NCBI RefSeq assembly: GCF_946885855.1
Contig: NZ_CAMPHH010000015.1
Span: forward strand, 1 to 22,695
DNA from: an uncultured Actinotalea sp.
GTDB taxonomy: Bacteria; Actinomycetota; Actinomycetes; Actinomycetales; Cellulomonadaceae
Length of the DNA stretch: 22,695 nucleotides
Reading direction: 5' to 3'
In this document: positions 18,029 to 22,695 of the stretch, in pieces
Layout of the letters: each line of letters starts with the position of its first letter
Numbering within the stretch: position 1 is the stretch's first letter
Position numbers and translations under genes: made by a program
Notes under the pieces: generated by a model
Seen by the model: only the letters and a program-made list of their open reading frames with translations
Databases searched by the model: none
Told to the model about the DNA's origin: nothing

Positions 18029-18766
18029 ATGACGACGACCCCGCCCCGCGGGCCCCGTGACGCGCCCGGCCCGGACCCCGGTGCCGAGGTCGGCGCGGCC
18101 GGTCGGCACGCCGACGTCCGCGCCCAGCTGAGCGGACTCGCCGGGCGCGGGGTGCGCTGGCCGGTCGGGAGGTGGCCGGACACCGGCGTCCTGCGACCGG
18201 CGGCGGTGCTCGTCCTCTTCGGCGTCCTGGACCACGTCCCGGCGAGCCACGCCCACCGCGTCGTGCCGGGCGACCTCGACGTGCTGCTCGTCGGCCGCTC
18301 CCCCGACCTCGCGCACCACGCGGGTCAGGTGGCCTTCCCCGGGGGCCGGGTGGACCCGACCGACGCCTCGCCGGAGGCGGCGGCCCTGCGCGAGGCGGTG
18401 GAGGAGACGGGGCTGGACCCGGCCGGCGTGGAGCTCCTGGGCAGCCTGGCGCAGGTGCCCGTCCCGGTCTCGCATCACCTCGTCACGCCGGTCCTCGGGT
18501 GGTGGCACGAGCGGTCGGCCGTCGGCGTCGTGGACCACCGGGAGTCCGCGCACGTCTTCGGGGCGCCGGTCGCCGACCTCGTGGACCCCGCGCGACGGCG
18601 GACGGTCGCCGTGCGCGTGGACGGGGGACGGCACCGCACGCCGGCGTTCCTCGTCGGCGATCACGTGGTGTGGGGGTTCACGGCGATGATCCTCGACACC
18701 GTGCTGGACGCCCTCGGCTGGGCCGAGCCGTGGGACCGGGGCGCCGAGATCCCGATGCCGCGCTGA
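18029..18766 (+). CDS. NUDIX hydrolase, NudL-like coenzyme A pyrophosphatase
   Basis: This 245-residue cytosolic protein has a NUDIX fold. The family-specific segment [19 protein letters not shown] (86-104) just before the box is the signature of CoA pyrophosphatases of the NudL/UPF0035 type. The NUDIX box runs from GGRVDP (105-110) through E116 to REAVEETGL (121-129), with the metal ligands E122, E125 and E126 present. It should cleave CoA or acyl-CoA to 3',5'-ADP and 4'-phosphopantetheine. The first 30 residues are low-complexity. It starts 4 bases after the guaB1 stop (TGAGGGCATG) and so shares its transcript. It is convergent with the small minus-strand gene at 18830. Confidence 0.9.
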   Translation: MTTTPPRGPRDAPGPDPGAEVGAAGRHADVRAQLSGLAGRGVRWPVGRWPDTGVLRPAAVLVLFGVLDHVPASHAHRVVPGDLDVLLVGRSPDLAHHAGQVAFPGGRVDPTDASPEAAALREAVEETGLDPAGVELLGSLAQVPVPVSHHLVTPVLGWWHERSAVGVVDHRESAHVFGAPVADLVDPARRRTVAVRVDGGRHRTPAFLVGDHVVWGFTAMILDTVLDALGWAEPWDRGAEIPMPR

Positions 18767-18768
18767 CC

Positions 18769-18808
18769 CTGCCGGCGTCGCTGCCGGCCGTGCCGCGACG
18801 GCGCCGTC
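18769..18808. terminator. GC-rich repeats and palindrome at the convergent junction
   Basis: CTGCCGGC occurs at 18769-18776 and 18781-18788 (12-bp period), and a perfect palindrome GACGGCGCCGTC lies at 18797-18808. GCCGT (18787-18791) can also pair with ACGGC (18798-18802). The position, between convergent genes, fits a bidirectional terminator, but the folds are modest. Confidence 0.35.
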
Positions 18809-18829
18809 CGCTCCCGGGCCGTGACGGGC

Positions 18830-18976
18830 TCAGTTCTCCTCGGGGCCCGGGACGCGACGCGGGGGCTCGCCGTGCTCGGCGACGACCTCGTCGTAGACGG
18901 GGGTGTCCCACTCCGTCGCGGGGGTCGCCCGACGCGGACCGGACGAGGGTCGCTCCTGGATGTCAGGCAGGCTCAT
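18830..18976 (-). CDS. Small hypothetical protein, 48 residues
   Basis: The reading frame from ATG 18976 gives MSLPDIQERPSSGPRRATPA followed by TEWDTPVYDEVVAEHGEPPR and RVPGPEEN. It is hydrophilic, Pro- and Glu-rich, acidic at the C-terminus, has no Cys, and is probably disordered. I recognise no family. Support for coding comes from GGAG six bases before the ATG, a sensible composition, and a gene-sized gap between convergent and divergent neighbours. The frame continues upstream to an ATG at 19012, but the start at 18976 has the better ribosome site. It is divergent from the membrane protein gene at 19108. It could be a small regulator or partner protein; nothing in the sequence says which. 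Confidence 0.55.
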   Translation of the reverse strand: MSLPDIQERPSSGPRRATPATEWDTPVYDEVVAEHGEPPRRVPGPEEN

Positions 18977-18993
18977 GGGGGGCTCCGATCGGT

Positions 18994-19003
18994 CGTACGT
19001 ACG
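18994..19003. promoter_or_regulatory. Palindrome CGTACGTACG between divergent genes
   Basis: This 10-bp perfect palindrome lies 18 bp upstream of the ATG of the small minus-strand gene and about 105 bp before the membrane protein gene. It includes the only TA-containing -10-like sequence (TACGTA) available for the small gene. It may be a promoter core or an operator. Confidence 0.3.
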
Positions 19004-19107
19004 CCGCATCATGGCGCGGCCGGGGCCGTCGCGCGAGCCCAGGACGACCGCGACCCTGAGAGCCGTCTGCCCGCGCTCGCCCCACCCCCCGGAACAGCGC
19101 GGACCGC

Positions 19108-19839
19108 GTGCTCGTTGCGCCGGACGTGATCGCGGACCTCACCCGGGCCGTCGACGCCGTCGCCGACGCCCTGCGCTTCTCGCTCGTCGAGGCGGACGCG
19201 CGCGACGACCTGTCAGCGGTCGAACGGTCCCTCCTCGTGGCGCTCGCGGCGGACACCGTCGACCAGCTCGACGCCTGGCTGCGCGACAGCGCGCCCGCGG
19301 TGACGCCTCTCGCGAACCGCCTGCCGCCGCACCTCGCAGACGGCGAGGCGGGCCTCCGCGCCGCCCGGGCCGCAGCCGGCAGCGCGGTGCGCAGCCGGGT
19401 CCGGCGCCTGCTGCTGCCGGCCCGGGGCGGCGTCGCCGTCGGGCTGGTCGGCGCAGTCCTGCTCTGGACGCTCGAGGTCGCGGCCCTGCGGATGGAGGGC
19501 ACGGTCGTGCTCCTCACCGCGGGCATCGGCGTGCTCGCGCTGGGCCTGCTCGCGGCCACGGCGTTCGCGCCGGGCTTCGTCACCGACCTCGGCTCGGGCA
19601 CCGGGCCCGTGCTCACCCGGGCCGGGAGCGTCGGACGCCACGTCGAGCGGGTGTTCGCCGACCGCACCGCCGAGGCCGTGCGGGGACTGACGGCACTCGG
19701 GGCGCCGCCGCCCCGCCCCACGACGCTGCTGCGCCTCCGTGCCACGGTGCGGTCCGCCACCGCGCGCGTCTACGCCGCGGCCGTCGCCGTGGGGCTCGCC
19801 CTGTTCCTCGGCATGACCCGCGTCCTCGGGCTCCTGTGA
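19108..19839 (+). CDS. Predicted membrane protein with three transmembrane helices
   Basis: I do not recognise a family for this 243-residue protein. The N-terminal half (1-100) is soluble and helical, rich in Ala, Leu and Asp, with no signal peptide. Hydrophobic segments follow at about 106-127 (GVAVGLVGAVLLWTLEVAAL), 132-156 (TVVLLTAGIGVLALGLLAAT) and 221-242 (VYAAAVAVGLALFLGMTRVL). Between helices 2 and 3 lies a soluble stretch of about 60 residues with FADRTAEAVRGLTAL and several Arg. The GTG at 19108 has only a weak upstream site; GTG at 19126 is an alternative. Codon use matches the neighbours (GC at third positions), which supports coding. No operon partner is evident: the neighbour upstream is divergent, and the transporter gene downstream has its own promoter. 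Confidence 0.7.
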   Translation: MLVAPDVIADLTRAVDAVADALRFSLVEADARDDLSAVERSLLVALAADTVDQLDAWLRDSAPAVTPLANRLPPHLADGEAGLRAARAAAGSAVRSRVRRLLLPARGGVAVGLVGAVLLWTLEVAALRMEGTVVLLTAGIGVLALGLLAATAFAPGFVTDLGSGTGPVLTRAGSVGRHVERVFADRTAEAVRGLTALGAPPPRPTTLLRLRATVRSATARVYAAAVAVGLALFLGMTRVLGLL

Positions 19840-19932
19840 ACCCCCGGCGTCGGCCGACCTCGCGTGCCGGTCGTGTGCTCCGGCTCGACGACGCCACTCG
19901 CGCGTCCTCTGGAGCGCGGCGGTCCCGGCCCG

Positions 19933-19938
19933 TACGCT
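19933..19938 (+). promoter_or_regulatory. -10-like TACGCT for a leaderless start at 19945
   Basis: TACGCT is followed by 6 bases and the GTG at 19945. No ribosome site is present. Confidence 0.45.
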
Positions 19939-19944
19939 GCGCCC

Positions 19945-21441
19945 GTGAGCCCGAACCCCCGGGCGGACGGCGACGACGCCGTCCCCCCGTCGTCCTCGAC
20001 CGGCGCCGACGTGGAGAGCACCCACCAGGACCCCGCGGGTCGGGGTGAGGGGGCCCGGCCCGGGCGGATCGCCGCCTGGGCGCTGTGGGACTGGGGCTCG
20101 GCCGCGTTCAACGCGGTCGTCACCACCTTCGTCTTCACCCGGTGGATCACGAGCGAGGAGTTCGTCGACCCCGCCGTCGTGGCGGCGGCCACGGCCGAGG
20201 GCGCCGACGGCGGCCCGGCCCGCGACGCCCTGGACCTCGCCCTCGCCCAGCACTCCGCCTGGCTCGGCTGGGGCCTGGCGATCGCGGGCCTGCTCATCGC
20301 CGTGCTGGCCCCGGTCGTCGGCGCGCGGTCCGACGACGCCGGGCGCCGTCGGCGGTGGCTGGGCATCCACACGGCCGTCGTCGTCGTGCTCATGGGCGCG
20401 ATGTTCTCCGTGCAGCCGGACGAGGACGCCCTGACCTTCAACCTGCTGCTCGGCATCACGCTGCTCGCGCTCGCCAACGTCGTGTTCGAGCTCGCCTCGG
20501 TCAACTACAACGCGATGCTGGCCCAGGTGTGCTCGCCGCGGTCCTTCGGCCGCGTCAGCGGGATCGGCTGGGGCGCGGGCTACCTCGGCGGGATCGTCCT
20601 GCTGCTCATCCTCTTCGTCGGGTTCATCAATCCCGACGTCGGCTGGTTCGGCACGACCTCGGAGAACGGCCTGGACATCCGCGTCGCCGTGCTCGTCTCG
20701 GCGATCTGGTTCGGCGTGTTCGCCGCGCCGGTCCTCCTGGCCGTGCCCGAGCTGCCGGCCGACCGCAGCCGACGGCGACTCGGCGTCGGCGACTCCTACC
20801 GTGCCCTGTGGCGCGACGTCCGCGGCCTGTGGCGGCACTCGCGCTCGACGCTGCGCTTCCTTGTGGCCAGCGCGGTGTACCGCGACGGCCTGGCCGGCGT
20901 CTTCACGTTCGGGGCGGTCATCGCGTCCGGCACGTTCGGGTTCACCGCGGCCGAGGTCGTCGTCTTCGCCATCGCCGCGAACCTGGTGGCGGGACTGTCG
21001 ACCTTCGCCGCCGGCTTCCTCGACGACCGGATCGGGCCCAAGCGGGTCATCGTCGGCTCCCTCGCGGGCCTGCTCGTGGCGGGCACCGCCGTCTTCCTCC
21101 TGCACGACGGCGGGGCCACCGTGTTCTGGGTGTTCGGCCTGCTGCTCACGGTCTTCGTCGGCCCGGCCCAGTCCGCGAGCCGGTCCCTGCTCGCCCGGGT
21201 CATCCCGCCCGGGAGGGAGAGCGAGATCTTCGGGCTCTACGCGACGACAGGGCGTGCGGCGAGCTTCCTGGCGCCGGTCGCCTTCTCGAGCTTCATCGCG
21301 ATCTCCGGGGCCCAGTACTGGGGCGTCCTCGGCATCATGCTCGTCCTCGCCGTCGGCCTCGCCCTGCTCCTGCCGGTCACGGTGCGGCCGGTGCCGCAGG
21401 AGGCGGTCGCCCCGGCCGCGGTGGCCGTCCGGAGGGACTGA
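19945..21441 (+). CDS. MFS transporter, UMF1 family (Atg22-like)
   Basis: This 498-residue protein has about 12 hydrophobic segments, expected for a major facilitator. The first membrane helix region carries WALWDWGSAAFNAVVTTFVF (45-64), the hallmark of the UMF1 family related to yeast vacuolar Atg22, an amino-acid effluxer. Later motifs are ELASVNYNAMLAQVCSP with GRVSGIGWGAGYLGGIVLLL, and GPAQSASRSLLARVIPPGRE with EIFGLYATTGRAASFLAPV, both typical of this family. The first 40 residues are an acidic, Ser/Pro-rich cytoplasmic tail, and an extra loop (about 75-105) follows helix 1. The substrate of bacterial members is unknown; amino-acid efflux is only an analogy. The GTG at 19945 sits 6 bases after TACGCT; an earlier in-frame ATG at 19864 would place the promoter inside the gene. 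Gene order suggests a single-gene unit. Confidence 0.9.
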   Translation: MSPNPRADGDDAVPPSSSTGADVESTHQDPAGRGEGARPGRIAAWALWDWGSAAFNAVVTTFVFTRWITSEEFVDPAVVAAATAEGADGGPARDALDLALAQHSAWLGWGLAIAGLLIAVLAPVVGARSDDAGRRRRWLGIHTAVVVVLMGAMFSVQPDEDALTFNLLLGITLLALANVVFELASVNYNAMLAQVCSPRSFGRVSGIGWGAGYLGGIVLLLILFVGFINPDVGWFGTTSENGLDIRVAVLVSAIWFGVFAAPVLLAVPELPADRSRRRLGVGDSYRALWRDVRGLWRHSRSTLRFLVASAVYRDGLAGVFTFGAVIASGTFGFTAAEVVVFAIAANLVAGLSTFAAGFLDDRIGPKRVIVGSLAGLLVAGTAVFLLHDGGATVFWVFGLLLTVFVGPAQSASRSLLARVIPPGRESEIFGLYATTGRAASFLAPVAFSSFIAISGAQYWGVLGIMLVLAVGLALLLPVTVRPVPQEAVAPAAVAVRRD

Positions 21442-21506
21442 GCCGGGACGGACGGGGCAGCTCGAGACAGAGCGGGACAGGCAAGCACAGGGCGGGACGA
21501 CCCCCC

Positions 21507-21560
21507 GCTCGGCCGGCTCGGCCTGCTCGGCCTGCTCGGCCTGCTCGGCCTGCTCGGCAC
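21507..21560 (+). repeat. Six 9-bp tandem repeats (GCTCGGCCT)
   Basis: Units start every 9 bases from 21507: GCTCGGCCG, four copies of GCTCGGCCT, then GCTCGGCAC. The array ends two bases before the stop codon of the minus-strand OsmC-like gene, in a convergent junction. It contains GGCCTGCTCGGC, the same 12-mer found (opposite strand) in the 15-bp array at 1576-1620. Confidence 0.9.
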
Positions 21561-21562
21561 TG

Positions 21563-22060
21563 TCAGTCGGTCCCGGCGAGGCGCACGGTGACCGGGGTCC
21601 CCGCCTCGACCGTGCGGGACACCGTGCAGGAGCGGTCGTGGGACACCTGCAGCGCTCGGGGCAGGACCGCCCGGGCTGCGTCCCCCTCGGGACCCTCCGG
21701 GAAACGGAGGTCGAAGGTGACCACGAGGTCCTGCAGCAGGTTCGCGCCGTCGACCCGCACCTTCTCGGCGTCCACCCGCACCGCGAACCTCCCCGGCTCC
21801 GCGCGGCGCGTCGTCACGGTGTCGACGTCGACCGCCGAGCACGCGCCGAGGGCCACGAGGAGCAGCTCCACGGGGGTGAAGTCCGCGTCGTCCGCGGCGC
21901 TCACGCGCAGCCGGCCCCCGCGGGCGTTCCGCGCGAGGTAGGTGCCTGCGCCCGTCCGCTCGATGTCCACGCTGCGGCGCGTCGTCGGGTCGCCCGCGCG
22001 AGCCGTCCCGCCGGAGGCGCCGGGAGTCGCGGGAGCGGGGTCGGGTGGCGTCGTGGTCAT
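21563..22060 (-). CDS. OsmC family protein
   Basis: This 165-residue protein has the OsmC/Ohr fold pattern. The first conserved cysteine is Cys74 in ELLLVALGACSAVDVDTV, the second Cys145 in SHDRSCTVSRTV, at the spacing of thiol-dependent peroxidases of the family that reduce organic hydroperoxides. The Arg that assists catalysis in Ohr and OsmC cannot be assigned with confidence. The sequence resembles the general YhfA-like OsmC branch (TPVELLLVALGACS) more than true Ohr, so a detoxification role is likely but the substrate is not known. The first 30 residues are low-complexity Pro/Thr. The ATG at 22060 is part of a perfect palindrome CATGGGCCCATG, with no strong ribosome site. It is divergent from the oxidoreductase gene at 22205. 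Confidence 0.9.
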   Translation of the reverse strand: MTTTPPDPAPATPGASGGTARAGDPTTRRSVDIERTGAGTYLARNARGGRLRVSAADDADFTPVELLLVALGACSAVDVDTVTTRRAEPGRFAVRVDAEKVRVDGANLLQDLVVTFDLRFPEGPEGDAARAVLPRALQVSHDRSCTVSRTVEAGTPVTVRLAGTD

Positions 22061-22069
22061 GGGCCCATG
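22058..22069. repeat. Palindrome CATGGGCCCATG at the OsmC start codon
   Basis: The perfect 12-bp palindrome contains the start ATG of the OsmC-like gene and, 9 bases upstream, a second ATG whose frame (ATG GGC CCA TGA) stops by overlapping the true start. It may affect translation start or be a protein site; it may also be chance. Confidence 0.5.
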
Positions 22070-22134
22070 CTCGCAGGGCCGGCCCGGCGGCACAGGTCCC
22101 GGGACGCAGCCTGAGAACCCGCGGTGACGCCGTC

Positions 22135-22160
22135 GGAACACCGGCGCGACCGCCGCGGTT
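22135..22160 (+). promoter_or_regulatory. ECF-sigma-like promoter candidate (GGAAC, 18 bp, GTT)
   Basis: GGAAC (22135-22139) and GTT (22158-22160) are 18 bases apart, matching the SigH/SigR-type consensus of actinobacteria. It points toward the gene at 22205. The motif is short, so the call is tentative. Confidence 0.3.
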
Positions 22161-22190
22161 CACGCCGACGACGACGCCCGCGACACCCGC

Positions 22191-22196
22191 GAGGAG
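22191..22196 (+). promoter_or_regulatory. Ribosome binding site for the gene at 22205
   Basis: GAGGAG ends 8 bases before the GTG at 22205 and decides that start in a region with no other good candidate. Confidence 0.65.
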
Positions 22197-22204
22197 CCCG
22201 ACCG

Positions 22205-22695
22205 GTGACCGACTCCCCCGGCCCGACCGCCCCCGGACCTCTCCCGGCCGGACCTGCCCCGTCCGGGGTGCCGGGCACCGCGCCCGCACGCCCGGGGAAC
22301 GGCCGCGCCGTCCTCGCGGGGCTGCTCGCCGCGGCGGCGACGCTCGGCACCGGCCACCTCGTGGCCGCGCTCGTCGAGCCCCGGGCCACCCCCCTGACGG
22401 CGGTCGGGGACGCCTTCATCGACGTCACGCCCGCCTGGCTCAAGGACCTCGCGATCGCTGCGTTCGGCGTCGGCGACAAGACGGCGCTGCTGGTCGGCAT
22501 GGTCGTCGTCCTGGGACTGGCCGCGGCGGGCCTCGGCGTCCTCGCGACGTCCCGCCCCGGTGCCGCCCGGGCGGGCGTCGTGGCGATCGGCGCCCTCGGC
22601 GCGCTGGCCGCCGCCTCCCGGCCCTCCGCCGGACCGCTCGCCGCCCTCCCCGCCCTCGCGGGCGCCGTCGTCGGCGTCGTGGCCCTGACCCGCCT
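22205..22695 (+). CDS. Molybdopterin-dependent oxidoreductase, N-terminal membrane part (runs off the right edge)
   Basis: The visible 163 codons start VTDSPGPTAPGPLPAG, a Pro-rich cytoplasmic tail, and continue into hydrophobic segments at about 35-57 (AVLAGLLAAAATLGTGHLVA), 92-114 (KTALLVGMVVVLGLAAAGLG), 122-137 and 145-161. The segment GTGHLVAALVEPRATPLTAV followed by GDAFIDVTPAWLKDLAIAAF and GVGDKTALLVGM strongly resembles the membrane domain that precedes the sulfite-oxidase-like molybdopterin domain in actinobacterial proteins. The catalytic part lies beyond the window, so the function cannot be checked here. A clear ribosome site (GAGGAG) precedes the GTG. It is divergent from the OsmC-like gene; both may be redox-related. 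Confidence 0.75.
   Translation, partial: MTDSPGPTAPGPLPAGPAPSGVPGTAPARPGNGRAVLAGLLAAAATLGTGHLVAALVEPRATPLTAVGDAFIDVTPAWLKDLAIAAFGVGDKTALLVGMVVVLGLAAAGLGVLATSRPGAARAGVVAIGALGALAAASRPSAGPLAALPALAGAVVGVVALTR

Noticed and set aside
18994..19003. CGTACGTACG as a replication or attachment site
   Set aside because: A single 10-bp palindrome with no repeats, no DnaA boxes and no integrase nearby; a promoter or operator role is the simpler reading.

Overview
The window is very GC-rich (roughly three quarters G+C by eye) and gene-dense. It comes from an actinobacterium, most likely a facultatively anaerobic, Cellulomonas-like member of the Micrococcales. The reasons are a DUF3000 gene, a GuaB1-type protein, RNase D and FadA/FadB next to dxs (an arrangement I know from actinobacteria), pyruvate formate-lyase with its activase, and many start codons 6-8 bases after a TANNNT box, which is the signature of leaderless mRNAs. 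It looks like ordinary chromosome. I found no IS element, phage gene, CRISPR array, tRNA or rRNA.

Layout. 1-1501: the 5' end of a ZapE/AFG1 ATPase gene (minus) diverges from a RibD-C-type pyrimidine reductase gene and a conserved hypothetical gene (plus). 1622-4326: a minus-strand operon of gnd followed, with a GTGA overlap, by an ATP-grasp ligase that resembles D-aspartate ligases of peptidoglycan cross-bridge synthesis. 4512-7175: DUF3000 protein, a LuxR-type regulator with a degenerate receiver region, and ribonuclease D. 7258-10700: the fadA-fadB beta-oxidation operon behind a perfect inverted repeat that overlaps its promoter. 10939-14341: pflB and pflA (minus). 14539-16413: dxs (minus). 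16576-18766: guaB1 and a NudL-like CoA pyrophosphatase (plus). 18830-19839: a small minus-strand gene and a divergent three-helix membrane protein. 19945-22060: a UMF1-family MFS transporter convergent with an OsmC-like protein. 22205-end: the membrane-embedded start of what looks like a molybdopterin-dependent oxidoreductase.

The metabolic theme is central carbon and redox supply: pentose phosphate NADPH, fatty-acid oxidation, anaerobic acetyl-CoA and formate production, isoprenoid precursors and purine salvage. No new multi-gene system is evident. The unusual material is mostly non-coding: (i) a recurrent leaderless promoter layout; (ii) eight 11-bp units in strict register ending inside the guaB1 -10 box; (iii) short tandem repeats or low-complexity GC tracts at all four convergent gene junctions, two of which share the 12-mer GGCCTGCTCGGC; (iv) paired Crp-like and other shared sites upstream of pflB and pflA; (v) a sigma-28/WhiG-like promoter with 13-bp repeats in front of the LuxR-type gene; (vi) a block of G and C homopolymers between fadB and pflA that may be a sequencing or assembly artefact.

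All family assignments come from reading motifs in translated sequence. No database search was run.
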